Below, in pieces: positions 25,560 to 34,148 of a stretch of 64,000 bases of DNA. The notes under the pieces are model-generated. The model was not told where the DNA came from and ran no database searches. It was given only the letters and a program-made list of their open reading frames with translations. The first letter of the stretch is position 1; each line of letters starts with the position of its first letter. Made by a program: the position numbers and the translations under genes. The DNA comes from Catenulispora pinistramenti (lineage in GTDB: Bacteria; Actinomycetota; Actinomycetes; Streptomycetales; Catenulisporaceae), in the NCBI RefSeq assembly GCF_018274385.1, contig NZ_JAAFYZ010000018.1, positions 1 through 64,000 of the forward strand. Direction: 5' to 3'.

Positions 25560-26438
25560 TCACTGGCCCGTCGATGTCCTGATCCAGCAGCGGAGCATCA
25601 ACCGGCCGCCCTGCTCGTCCTGCTCGTCGGGGAACTCATGCCGCCCGTGGACGAACCGGTGGTTGTCGTTGATCGCGATCTGCCCCGGCGCCAGCCTGCC
25701 CTCGATGTGCAGCCCCTCGTCGGCGAGCGCTTCATCGAGGACGTCCATGGCCTCGATCTCGTCCGCGGCGAGCGGGCGGACGCCGGCGATCCGGTGGCCG
25801 GACTCCACGTAGTCCCGCAAGTAGACAAGCCGGTCCTCGCCCTCATGCCGCTCGACGATCCGGCGGACCACCGTCGCCGTGGGGTCGTCCTCGCGCCGCT
25901 GGTCGAAGTGGAAGTCGCGGCCGAGGGCGGCCGGCAGCCCGGGCATTCGGTGCGTGGCGACCTCCAGTGCGCAGGTCGAGTCCACGAAGACCAGCTCGCC
26001 GCCGCGGGGCGCGGGCCGCACGCACAGCAGCGCCAACACGTCGGGGAGCGGACCGGGGACGGGGACGCCGTCGCTGTGGTAGCTGCCGCCCGAGCGGCTG
26101 TCGGAGTACCGGACGGTCCTCTCCTCGAGGCTGCCCCGGCGGTAGCGGACCTCTCTGACGACCTGGCCGCTGTCTTTTGCCCCCTGCGGCAGGAGCTTGC
26201 CCAGGGCGCCACAGATCGCGAGGAAGACCCGTGACCAGTCCTGCGAAGGCAGCGCGTCCAGCCCGGAAAGCACCACCAGGCCGTCGGTGCGCAGTCGGTC
26301 GGCCACCTGGGCGTTGTCAAGCATCTGCTGTACTTGGTCCCCGCAGGTCTCGGCGGTCGACGCGGCGACGCCGCGCAGAGCGTCGGCGTCGAGAATCGTC
26401 TCGAATTTGGCGAAATCGGTGGCCGAACCGTAGCTCAT
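25560..26438 (-). CDS. Fe(II)/2-oxoglutarate-dependent oxygenase (TauD/TfdA type)
   Basis: A 292-aa TauD-like oxygenase. The facial triad is readable: H121 and D123 in SYHSDG, and distal H264 in DNHRFVHGRHEF; R283 (LMLRCW) or R279 should bind 2-oxoglutarate. The N-terminus is a helical extension before the jelly roll. Such enzymes hydroxylate, desaturate or cyclise; known phosphonate pathways use them for C-hydroxylation or desaturation. ATG 26438 has AAGGGGA upstream, so the longer frame to 26534 is rejected. It is followed by nothing on its strand and preceded by the methyltransferase, 92 bases away, with which it may share a transcript. Confidence 0.9.
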   Translation of the reverse strand: MSYGSATDFAKFETILDADALRGVAASTAETCGDQVQQMLDNAQVADRLRTDGLVVLSGLDALPSQDWSRVFLAICGALGKLLPQGAKDSGQVVREVRYRRGSLEERTVRYSDSRSGGSYHSDGVPVPGPLPDVLALLCVRPAPRGGELVFVDSTCALEVATHRMPGLPAALGRDFHFDQRREDDPTATVVRRIVERHEGEDRLVYLRDYVESGHRIAGVRPLAADEIEAMDVLDEALADEGLHIEGRLAPGQIAINDNHRFVHGRHEFPDEQDEQGGRLMLRCWIRTSTGQ

Positions 26439-26530
26439 ACTTTCCCCTTTTGCCGGTCGATCGAGGTTCCCTGAAAATGTGGAGGAATCTCTGTGCCGCC
26501 CCCATGGCAACCCTGGGTTGTTCGGCTTTC

Positions 26531-27382
26531 TCAATCAGAATCTCTCCGTACCGCCACAACGGCGACGGTGGTGTAGGGCATGCTGAAACCGCCTCCCATC
26601 GTGTCGATGACGGTGCCCACCGCGTCCAAGGCCTTCGCCAGTTCCTCGGGCGGAAGCTTCGCGACGGCACCGAAGGTGGGCAGCAGATCCAGCCACTCCT
26701 CGCGCGAGTACCGCTGCTCCCACTCGAAGCGCCACTGTTCGGGTTCGTCGAACCCGCCGGCCTGGCGGATCCCGTCGGCGATGCCGTCGAACAGCGGTTG
26801 GTACAGCTCCGTGGACGGCTTGCGCCGGCCCTCGCCGTCGAGCGTGGAGTGCGGCGCCACCTTTTGGTAGGCCGCCGCGGAACGCGTCGTCCAGGCCGGA
26901 AGGCCTTCCCCGATGGCGTCGGCCAACTGCGGCGGTGTGTGCATCGCGTGGTGGAACGGTGCGAGCAGACCCCCCGGTCTGAGTGCCTGAGCGGCTTTCG
27001 CCACGCCGGCGGCCGGGTCTATCCAGTGCCAGGCCGTCCCGGCGACGACCGCGTCGAACGCCCGGTCCGCGGGCTCCCACGTCTCGAAGGCCGAGACTTC
27101 GACGGGCACGCCGGTGCCGCGGGCGAACCGCGCCAATCCGGCGTCGGGGTCGACGCCGAGGACGGCACATCCGTGTGCCTGGAACTGGCGGGCCTCGATG
27201 CCGGTGCCGCACCCGGCATTCAAGACTTCGCGTCCCCGCATCGCGGTGACGATACGCGTGATCAGGGCGTCGGGATATACGGGTTTGGAAGAGTCATAAA
27301 GGGCTGCGTCGCCGTCGAAGTGTTTGAAGTCCGGACGCGCAGGCCGCGCCCCTGGCGGAGATGGTGTCTCACCTGTGGCCAT
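26531..27382 (-). CDS. SAM-dependent class I methyltransferase
   Basis: A 283-aa Rossmann methyltransferase. EVLNAGCGTGIEARQFQAHG is motif I, CAVLGVDPDAGL motif II and AQALRPGGLLA the post-III element; AFDAVVAGTAWHWIDP matches the small-molecule Methyltransf_11 group. It could O- or N-methylate the product, for example a phosphonate or carboxylate, but acceptor atoms cannot be told. The ATG at 27382 is chosen because a -35 TTGACA and a -10 TAATCA place transcription start on its A (leaderless); an ATG at 27403 lies upstream of that start point. The gene heads a minus transcript towards the TauD-like oxygenase. Confidence 0.88.
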   Translation of the reverse strand: MATGETPSPPGARPARPDFKHFDGDAALYDSSKPVYPDALITRIVTAMRGREVLNAGCGTGIEARQFQAHGCAVLGVDPDAGLARFARGTGVPVEVSAFETWEPADRAFDAVVAGTAWHWIDPAAGVAKAAQALRPGGLLAPFHHAMHTPPQLADAIGEGLPAWTTRSAAAYQKVAPHSTLDGEGRRKPSTELYQPLFDGIADGIRQAGGFDEPEQWRFEWEQRYSREEWLDLLPTFGAVAKLPPEELAKALDAVGTVIDTMGGGFSMPYTTVAVVAVRRDSD

Positions 27383-27389
27383 GGTCGAA

Positions 27390-27417
27390 TGATTATCGCG
27401 CATAGCGTCCTTGTCAA
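27390..27417 (-). promoter_or_regulatory. Promoter giving a leaderless methyltransferase mRNA
   Basis: Minus strand: TTGACA at 27412-27417 and TAATCA at 27390-27395 with a 16-base spacer. Seven bases separate the -10 end from the A of the ATG at 27382, so the mRNA would start on its start codon, as is common in actinobacteria. Confidence 0.65.
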
Positions 27418-27773
27418 CGCAAGCTGCGTCAAAGTCTTTGCATAGTTCCGCATATTCCGCCGGCGGGTTCTGGTTTCAGCCGGTCATGGCCGGGGCAAAT
27501 CAGGGTTCGTCTACACCGCGGCCCCAGGACCGGCGGGCGCTGGCGAGTCCAGGTGAACAGCCAGTGTATGTCAGAGGTCTGAGAATGGTCTTGACGATGT
27601 CCTGCGATGCTGAGAGTATCTGTGTTCGTACACGTTTGCGGAGTTCGTCCGTACGTACAGCCCTCGCCGGCGGGGGCCGACCGAGCACGAGTCGGCCGGC
27701 TCACCCTCCTGTTCGCAGGGCGCGATGACCGGTGCGATGTCATCCGAGCCGACTACGGGGAGAGCACAAGACT
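27404..27773. other. Divergent leader region of the PEP mutase operon
   Basis: No supported gene. On the plus strand TTGACG (27591-27596) and AGTATC (27615-27620), 18 bases apart, are the best promoter guess for the PEP mutase operon, which would give an untranslated leader of about 145 bases. The repeated phrases GTTCGTAC and GTACGTAC around 27626-27660 might be regulatory. Confidence 0.4.
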
Positions 27774-28661
27774 GTGGGCAACACACTTCGTCACATGCTG
27801 AGCGGACCGAGCCACTTCCGGATCATGGGAGCGCATGACGGGCTGACCGCGAAGCTCGCCGAGAACGCCGGATTCGAGGCCATCTGGGCCGGCGGCCTCG
27901 GTATCTCCTCGTCCTACCTGGTCCCCGATGCCGGCCTGCTGACGATGACCGAGTTCGTCAACGCCGCCGCGCAGATGCGCGCCGCGTGCACGCTGCCGAT
28001 CATCGCCGACGTGGACGCCGGATTCGGAGACGTCAACGTCGTACGCCGGATGGTGCGGCTCTACGAGGCGGCCGGGATCGACGCGGTCTGCATCGAGGAC
28101 AAGCAGTATCCCAAGCGCAACAGCTTCCGCGGCGGCCAGCACTTGGAGGAGCCGCGGGCGTTCGCCCAGAAGATCGCGACCGCGAAGGCGGCCCAGTGCG
28201 ACACCGATTTCGTCGTCGTCGCGCGGCTGGAGTCACTCATCGCCGGGGCCGGTATGGACGACGCGCTCTCGCGTGCCGAGCTCTACCACGACGCGGGCGC
28301 GGACGCGGTGCTCATTCACAGCCGGCTCTCGGACGCCGGCGAGATCCGGGAGTTCTGCCGGCGCTGGCAGGCCACGGGCCGGAATGTGCCCGTGCTGTGC
28401 GTACCCACCACGTACGCGGGCACCACCGCGACGGAGCTGGGCGACATGGGCATCCGCGGCATCATCTACGCCAACCACGCGATCCGGGTCTCCGTCAAGG
28501 CGGTCACCGAGGTGCTGGCGTCCATCGCCAAGCACGACTCGACGGCCCCGATCGAGTACTCGCTGGCCTCCTTGAGCGACCTGTTCGGCCTGATCGGCAT
28601 GAACGACGTGCTGAACGACGTGCCCTGGGAAGGCGCGGCCGACTCGGTCGAAGCGCGCTGA
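27774..28661 (+). CDS. pepM: Phosphoenolpyruvate phosphomutase
   Basis: A 295-aa PEP mutase, the enzyme that makes the C-P bond of phosphonopyruvate from PEP. The diagnostic EDK-x5-NS signature is intact at residues 108-117 (EDKQYPKRNS), which separates it from isocitrate lyase and methylisocitrate lyase. WAGGLGISSSYLVPD (38-52), the metal-binding DVDAGFGD (79-86) and the late ANHAIRVSVKA segment fit the family. GTG 27774 follows GGGGAG by 11 bases; ATG 27795 is an alternative. It is the first gene of a plus operon leading to the carbamoyltransferase. The reaction is endergonic, so the decarboxylase at 22623-23768 is needed to drive it. Confidence 0.95.
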   Translation: MGNTLRHMLSGPSHFRIMGAHDGLTAKLAENAGFEAIWAGGLGISSSYLVPDAGLLTMTEFVNAAAQMRAACTLPIIADVDAGFGDVNVVRRMVRLYEAAGIDAVCIEDKQYPKRNSFRGGQHLEEPRAFAQKIATAKAAQCDTDFVVVARLESLIAGAGMDDALSRAELYHDAGADAVLIHSRLSDAGEIREFCRRWQATGRNVPVLCVPTTYAGTTATELGDMGIRGIIYANHAIRVSVKAVTEVLASIAKHDSTAPIEYSLASLSDLFGLIGMNDVLNDVPWEGAADSVEAR

Positions 28662-28708
28662 GTCCTCGCCGAGGTCCTCGATTCGGCGAGGACATCGGTG
28701 TCCTCGCC

Positions 28709-29800
28709 ATGCCCGCACTTGCATCCCCACGATCCGAACAGCCGGCGAAACGGGAACCCGTGAAACTCAAGCGATACGAGCTGACCCCGCAGATGCGGGA
28801 CTACGACGACATGAAGGACCCTGGTCAGCGCAATTACCTGCCCTATCTCATGTTCTTCCACCGCACCGACTTCGCGACCCAGGCGGTCAACACCGACCGG
28901 TCCGGCTTCAGGATAAGCACCGGACCCGGCGGGGCCACCGCGTCGGCCGCGGGTCCGCTCCCGCCGGGGCCGGTCCGCATCCTCGCGGGCGGTTCCACCG
29001 CGCTGGGCGTGGGCGCGAGCAGTGACTCGCACACGCTGTCCTCGTTGTTGTGGAGCAAGTACGCGCCCTCGAGGCCGTGGCTGAATTTCGGCAGCTACTG
29101 CTTCACCCCGACGCAAGAGGTGCTGCTGCTCACGCTGTACCGCCACCTGCTCGGCGACATCGATGAGATCGTCATCTTCTCGGGGATCAACGCCGTGGTG
29201 GTGGCCAGGCTGCCCGAATGGCAGCAGGGCGACCACGGCGCGTTCTTCTTCTGCGGCGACTACTTCACGAAGATGGAGGAGCTGCGGGAACAGAGCCGCG
29301 GCGGGTCCAGGCTCTTCGGCCGCCGATCGGGGTCCGACGGCGGCAGACCCACTGTCTCCACGCTCGACGATGTGCGCCGCGACATGCCCACGGTGATCGA
29401 CAGCGCCGCTGAGATGACGATCCGCCAGCTCGACCTCTGGCGCCGCATGGCCGGGCCGGACACGCGAATCTCCTATGTTCTCCAGCCGATGTCGCGATGG
29501 ATGGGTAAGCGTCCCGCGCCGCAGGAGAAGACGCTGTTCGAGGAGAACGACCGGATGGCCGAGTTGGGTCCCTGGGACGACGTGTACGGGGACATCGCCA
29601 CCCAGGAGTTCGTGGAGGCGTACGCCAAGTCACTCCGCGTCGGCTGCGAGCAGCAGGGTGTCCGCTTCTTCGACCTGAACCCGGTCGTGGCCGCGGCGAT
29701 CGCCGATCAGGATTGGCTGTTCGTCGACCGCGTCCACTACAACGATGCCGGTCACGACCTCGTCGCCAGGATCACGGCGGAGGCGCTCGAGCTCGCTTAG
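28709..29800 (+). CDS. SGNH/GDSL-type hydrolase-like protein
   Basis: A 363-aa (or 346-aa) protein with SGNH features: the block RILAGGSTALGVGASSDSHTLSSLL replaces the GDS block, INAVV fits the Asn block, and DRVHYNDAGHDLVA carries the C-terminal Asp/His pair. It resembles SGNH-like proteins found next to O-carbamoyltransferases (for example the GDSL-lipase SxtL in saxitoxin clusters, from memory). A role could be acyl or carbamoyl ester processing. The start is uncertain: ATG 28709 has only distant SD; GTG 28760 has GGGAA close by. It lies 47 bases after the PEP mutase stop. Confidence 0.72.
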   Translation: MPALASPRSEQPAKREPVKLKRYELTPQMRDYDDMKDPGQRNYLPYLMFFHRTDFATQAVNTDRSGFRISTGPGGATASAAGPLPPGPVRILAGGSTALGVGASSDSHTLSSLLWSKYAPSRPWLNFGSYCFTPTQEVLLLTLYRHLLGDIDEIVIFSGINAVVVARLPEWQQGDHGAFFFCGDYFTKMEELREQSRGGSRLFGRRSGSDGGRPTVSTLDDVRRDMPTVIDSAAEMTIRQLDLWRRMAGPDTRISYVLQPMSRWMGKRPAPQEKTLFEENDRMAELGPWDDVYGDIATQEFVEAYAKSLRVGCEQQGVRFFDLNPVVAAAIADQDWLFVDRVHYNDAGHDLVARITAEALELA

Positions 29801-29871
29801 GCCTTCATCCCGAATGAACGCACAGTCGAGTTCCGCGAAGTGCGTGTCCTTGGTCCATGACGGGAGTGGCG

Positions 29872-32109
29872 ATGCCCAAGAACGCGATGTCTGTTGGCGT
29901 GCGAGCGTCCGCCGCGTCCACGCCGGGCGATGGTGGCGGTTCGGCCTTCCGGAGGATCTACGCCCGCGTGGCCGACCCGGAGGCGTTCGTTCCCGCCGGC
30001 GAGTTGGTCGACGTGGTCCGCGCTGAGGTGTCGCGGTCCGCGTTCGGCGGTGAACAGCAGCTTGATACGTTGGTCCGGCAGGCCGCGGACTGGTCCGCGA
30101 GCTCGGCGGAGCACTTCGCGGCTTTGGGGAAGAACGCCGACAGCGAGGGCCGCCGGCTCCTCGCCCGCCGGGCTGCCCTCGGGTGGGCTCCGCTCGGACT
30201 CGCATCCGGGGCCTGGCTGCAATGGCTGACCAGCCCGGGATCCGGGGACGATCCGCTGTTCCTGCGGGCCCTCGCGCTCTACGCGTCCGACATCGGCGTC
30301 GGTCACCCGGGTGCCGCCCGGGGGAGCGCCTACCTCGGTCTGCTGCGGCAGCTGCGGCTGTCGGAGAACGCGGTCCCCCTGGCTCGGCTGGCCACCGATC
30401 CGCGCATCAGTGACGAGGCGTTCCGCCTTCCGGCCTTGCTCTTGGTGATGAGCCGGCGCCCCGGCGATTTCTGTGCCGAACTCATCGGTGCGGATCTCTG
30501 CCTGCGTGCGGTGGCGTTTCCGCCGCCGCTCGTCCTTGTCGGACCTGAGGCGCGGGCCGACTGGGAGGCGATCGACTACTCGGGGACCCGAGGCGACGGC
30601 CCTTCGCCGACCGCTCAGTGTGCTGCCATCGCCGATGCCCTCATCCAGGCCGGCCCGGAGTCGCAGGACCGGGTGTACGCGGGCTTCGCCTGGGCGCTGA
30701 GCGCACTGCGCGGCCAGGCTGAGGCGTTGCACGACGAGCTGTCCGCCGCGCTGGATCCCGCCTACGACATGGCGCAGCTGATGATGCTCCGGGCCAGGGA
30801 AGGCTCTGTGTATCACGGACAGGTGATGCTCGAAGAGCGGCCGGTGGCGGCATGGCTGAAGGACTGCCTGCGTGATCCGTACCCATTCCTCGAAGTCCTG
30901 GCGCGCAGCAGGCTGATAAAGCCGGGACGATCGGGCATCAGCCCTCTGATCAACAGTCTGGTCGGCGAACGCGGCCCGATGTTCAGGGTCTTCTCTCCGG
31001 ACGACCTCGGCATCATCAGCCGGTGGATCGACTCTCTCGGGGCCGAGACCGGCCCGGGCAGGGCCGCCCGCGACGGGGAGCCGACCGGTTCACGGCCCGT
31101 TCCGGGCCGAGCGGCCGAACCGGACCGGCTGGCGCGGCTTCCGTATCTGCTGACCTCCGCGCCGGTGACCGGAACCGGTCCGAGGGACCTGCGTGAGGCC
31201 TATCACCTGCTGATGATGCGCACCGCCAGCGCCGACCTGCGCGATTGGAGCCTGCGCTACGTCATGGGATGGCTGGGCCGGACGCGGCATCGCATGGGCC
31301 CTGAGTCCGTGTCGCTGCCGCAGCGGTGGAAACCCGAGGGCTTGCGTCCCTGGCTCCAGGCGCAGCACGACGGACACGCCGAGCAGTTCGCTTTGAGCGC
31401 GGAAACCGAGCTGCCGTCGCGGCAGGCCGTGGTGGACGACGCCGTGCAGACGGCTCCGCTCACGTTGATCGACGGAAGCTGGCTCCAGGGCTTCACCGAC
31501 TACGAGCTCGCGTCTTCGGGCATCGGCCACTCGCTGTTCGAGACCTACTGGGACGAGCTCGGCAACGGGGAGCCCAAGCTCAACCATCCCCTGATCTACC
31601 GTGAGGTCCTGAAGGGGATGGACGTCGACCTGCCGCCCACGGCGTCGCGGGAGTTCGCCGGGTGGCCCGGCTTTCGCGACACATCCTTCGAGCTGCCCGT
31701 CTATTGGCTGTGCATCGGGCGGTTTCCGCGGACGTTCCTGCCCGAGGTGCTCGGCCTCAATCTGGCCATGGAACTGTCCGGCGTGGGCGGCACCTACCGC
31801 AGGGCGGCGATGGCGCTGCGCGAGTACGGCTTCGACACCCGCTTCGTGGACATCCACAACACCATCGACAACGTCGCGACCGGGCATTCCGCGTGGGCGA
31901 CCGACGCGGTCGACACCCTGATGGCGGGCCTGCCGGATTCCTCCGGGCCGGACGGGCGTTCCGAGGTCTGGGAACGGGTGCGGTCCGGGTACCGGTCGCT
32001 CAATCCGCCCCGCGGATTCCTGGCCCGCAGGGCCGGTCACCGCGCGGAGCGCCGGTGGCGGCATACGAAGGCGGTCACATCGGCAGGGGAGGAGTACTTC
32101 GGTGTCTGA
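29872..32109 (+). CDS. Haem-oxygenase-like diiron oxidase (iron-containing redox enzyme), large form
   Basis: A 745-aa protein. The N-terminal 500 residues are helix-rich without known motifs. The C-terminal quarter reads as an iron-containing redox enzyme: E562 and H572 in DELGNGEPKLNH, E634 in LAMELSGVGG, then H662, D666 and H672 in DIHNTIDNVATGH, making three His and three carboxylates, the complete ligand count of haem-oxygenase-like diiron oxidases. Known relatives do N-oxygenation (SznF), C-C cleavage or desaturation (UndA, BesC type). The substrate here is unknown; an oxidative step on a phosphonate or amino acid is expected. ATG 29872 has GGGAG 6 bases upstream. It overlaps the carbamoyltransferase by 8 bases. 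Confidence 0.78.
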   Translation: MPKNAMSVGVRASAASTPGDGGGSAFRRIYARVADPEAFVPAGELVDVVRAEVSRSAFGGEQQLDTLVRQAADWSASSAEHFAALGKNADSEGRRLLARRAALGWAPLGLASGAWLQWLTSPGSGDDPLFLRALALYASDIGVGHPGAARGSAYLGLLRQLRLSENAVPLARLATDPRISDEAFRLPALLLVMSRRPGDFCAELIGADLCLRAVAFPPPLVLVGPEARADWEAIDYSGTRGDGPSPTAQCAAIADALIQAGPESQDRVYAGFAWALSALRGQAEALHDELSAALDPAYDMAQLMMLRAREGSVYHGQVMLEERPVAAWLKDCLRDPYPFLEVLARSRLIKPGRSGISPLINSLVGERGPMFRVFSPDDLGIISRWIDSLGAETGPGRAARDGEPTGSRPVPGRAAEPDRLARLPYLLTSAPVTGTGPRDLREAYHLLMMRTASADLRDWSLRYVMGWLGRTRHRMGPESVSLPQRWKPEGLRPWLQAQHDGHAEQFALSAETELPSRQAVVDDAVQTAPLTLIDGSWLQGFTDYELASSGIGHSLFETYWDELGNGEPKLNHPLIYREVLKGMDVDLPPTASREFAGWPGFRDTSFELPVYWLCIGRFPRTFLPEVLGLNLAMELSGVGGTYRRAAMALREYGFDTRFVDIHNTIDNVATGHSAWATDAVDTLMAGLPDSSGPDGRSEVWERVRSGYRSLNPPRGFLARRAGHRAERRWRHTKAVTSAGEEYFGV

Positions 32110-33940
32110 GCTGGTTCTCGGGATCTCGGCCTACTACCACGACAGTGCGGCGGCGATCGTGCGCGACGGAGTCCCGGCCGCGGCGGCGCAGGAGGAGCGT
32201 TTCAGCAGGAAGCGGCACGACTCGTCGTTCCCCGCGCAGGCTGTCGGCTACTGCCTGGACGAACTGGGCGCCTCGCTCGAGGACGTCTCCGCGGTCGCCT
32301 ACTACGAGGACCCGCGACTGAAGTTCCGCAGAGTGCTCGCCACGCTGGTGGGTGCCGCACCCACCAGCGTCTCCTCCTTCAGCGATACAGTGCCGCGCTG
32401 GCTGGGCAAGGGCGGCAAGCTGCGCACGCTTGAGGTCGTCCGGCGGGAACTGGAGTCCCTGGACCGGGGAGCGGTGCCGGCCATCGTGGCCCGGCGGCAT
32501 CACGAGTCCCACGCGGCCTCGGCCTTCTTCCCCAGCCCTTATCAGTCTGCCGCCGTGCTGTGTGTGGACGGCGTGGGGGAGTGGGCCACGACGACGTTGT
32601 GGCACGGCCGGGGCAGCGAGCTCACGTCGCTGGCCGAGATCCGCTTCCCGCACTCGCTCGGTCTGCTGTACTCCGCCTTCACCTACTTCTGCGGCTTCAA
32701 GGTCGACTCCGGCGAGTACAAGCTCATGGGCCTGGCCCCATACGGCGAGCCCCGCTATGCGGACCTCATCAGGGAACGGCTGATCGACATCAAGCCGGAC
32801 GGTTCGTTCCACCTGGACATGCGCTACTTCGAATACCTGCGCGGGCACGTGATGACCGGTCGGGCGTTCGAGAAGCTCTTCGACGGACCGCGTCGCGAGG
32901 CGGAGGGACCGCTGACAGAGCGCGAATTCGACCTGGCGGCGTCCGTTCAGCAGGTCACCGAAGAGGTCATGCTGGGCCTTGCCCGCACCGCGCGGGAGCG
33001 CACCGGGGAATCCACGCTCTGTCTGGCCGGCGGCGTGGCGCTGAACTGTGTCGCCAACGGGAAGATCGTCGACAGCGGGATCTTCGACGAACTGTGGATC
33101 CAGCCCGCCGCCGGCGACGCCGGGGGCGCGTTGGGGGCCGCTCTGGCCGTGGCGATGGAGCGCGGAGCCGGACGCGACCACGTCGGCACCGGGCAGGACG
33201 CCATGTCCGGCGCGTTGCTCGGTCCCGCCTTCAGCGACGCGCAGATCGCCGACTACCTGCGAAGCCGCGGGATCCCGCACCACCGCCTCGATCCGGCGGA
33301 CCTGGCCGGCGAGGTCGCGGCCGCACTGGCCGACGGGAAGATCATCGGCTGGTTCCAGAATCGCATGGAGTTCGGCCCCCGTGCCCTCGGCGCCCGTTCC
33401 ATCCTGGGCGATCCGCGCGATCCGGCGATGCAGTCGGCGATCAATCTCAAGACCAAGTTCCGTGAATCGTTCCGTCCGTTCGCGCCGGCGGTGCTGGCCC
33501 AGGACGCCAAGGACTACTTCGACCTCTCCCAGGAGAGCCCGTACATGCTTCTGGTGGCGCAGGTGGCCGCGGCCCAGCAACTGCCGGTGACCGACAGCGG
33601 CGCCACCGGTATCGACCTGCTCCACGTGCAGCGCTCCACCATTCCCGCCGTGACGCACGTCGACTGTTCGGCGCGGGTGCAGACGGTGTCCGCGGTCGGC
33701 AATCCCGGCTACCACGAACTGCTGTCCGCCTTCAAAGCCCGTACCGGCTGCCCGGTACTGGTCAACACCTCGTTCAACGTCCGCGGCGAGCCGATCGTGA
33801 ACTCGCCGCACGACGCCTACACCTGCTTCATGCGGACCAACATCGACATGCTGGCCATGGGGAACTTCCTCCTGCACAAGAGCGAGCAGCCCGCGTGGAC
33901 CGAGGAGGGTGACTGGCGTACGGAGATCCCCCTGGACTGA
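32102..33940 (+). CDS. O-carbamoyltransferase (NodU/CmcH/TobZ family)
   Basis: A 612-aa carbamoyltransferase, which activates carbamoyl phosphate as carbamoyl-adenylate and transfers it to a hydroxyl. LGISAYYHDSAAAIV starts the Kae1-like domain, HHESHAASAFFPSPY (H133, H134, H137) holds the metal ligands, LAGGVALNCVANGKI binds ATP, and NRMEFGPRALGARSILGDPR is the highly conserved C-terminal carbamoyl-phosphate segment, all intact. Length is normal. GTG 32102 follows GGGGAGG and overlaps the diiron oxidase gene, so translation is coupled. The acceptor may be 2-hydroxyethylphosphonate or a hydroxylated residue. It is followed after 30 bases by an SxtJ-like micropeptide. Confidence 0.95.
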   Translation: MSELVLGISAYYHDSAAAIVRDGVPAAAAQEERFSRKRHDSSFPAQAVGYCLDELGASLEDVSAVAYYEDPRLKFRRVLATLVGAAPTSVSSFSDTVPRWLGKGGKLRTLEVVRRELESLDRGAVPAIVARRHHESHAASAFFPSPYQSAAVLCVDGVGEWATTTLWHGRGSELTSLAEIRFPHSLGLLYSAFTYFCGFKVDSGEYKLMGLAPYGEPRYADLIRERLIDIKPDGSFHLDMRYFEYLRGHVMTGRAFEKLFDGPRREAEGPLTEREFDLAASVQQVTEEVMLGLARTARERTGESTLCLAGGVALNCVANGKIVDSGIFDELWIQPAAGDAGGALGAALAVAMERGAGRDHVGTGQDAMSGALLGPAFSDAQIADYLRSRGIPHHRLDPADLAGEVAAALADGKIIGWFQNRMEFGPRALGARSILGDPRDPAMQSAINLKTKFRESFRPFAPAVLAQDAKDYFDLSQESPYMLLVAQVAAAQQLPVTDSGATGIDLLHVQRSTIPAVTHVDCSARVQTVSAVGNPGYHELLSAFKARTGCPVLVNTSFNVRGEPIVNSPHDAYTCFMRTNIDMLAMGNFLLHKSEQPAWTEEGDWRTEIPLD

Positions 33941-33970
33941 GTGTCCTGCCGGCTCACGAACCGCGAGGCT

Positions 33971-34108
33971 GTGAAAACGATGAGCAAACTCCTGCTTTCC
34001 GTCGCCTATTTCCTGGTGGCCACCCCTGTCGGCTGGGCGAGCCGGCTCATCCACGACCCGCTGTCGCGGCGGCGCGACCGGCGTGCGCAGACCTACTGGT
34101 CCGCCTGA
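33971..34108 (+). CDS. SxtJ-like micropeptide downstream of the carbamoyltransferase
   Basis: A 45-aa peptide from GTG 33971 (GCGAGG just upstream) or 42 aa from ATG 33980. It consists of one short hydrophobic segment (LLLSVAYFLVATPVGWA) followed by SRLIHDPLSRRRDRRAQTYW. This reads like the C-terminal end of SxtJ-type membrane proteins, which pair with O-carbamoyltransferases in many bacteria and end in a TP(I/V)G-x-x-x-RL-x-x-DPL-x-R-x-x-x-SYW pattern; full-length SxtJ is about three times longer. The match is from memory. It may help the carbamoyltransferase by membrane tethering or binding. Confidence 0.72.
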   Translation: MKTMSKLLLSVAYFLVATPVGWASRLIHDPLSRRRDRRAQTYWSA

Positions 34109-34148
34109 CCTCTGTACGACCGACTGAGAAGAACGAGGTGCGAGAACG

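Noticed and set aside
27774-28661. Isocitrate/methylisocitrate lyase as an alternative for the PEP mutase
   Set aside because: The EDK-x5-NS signature is intact and the lyase KKCGH-type motif is absent; Ppd and the reductase are nearby.
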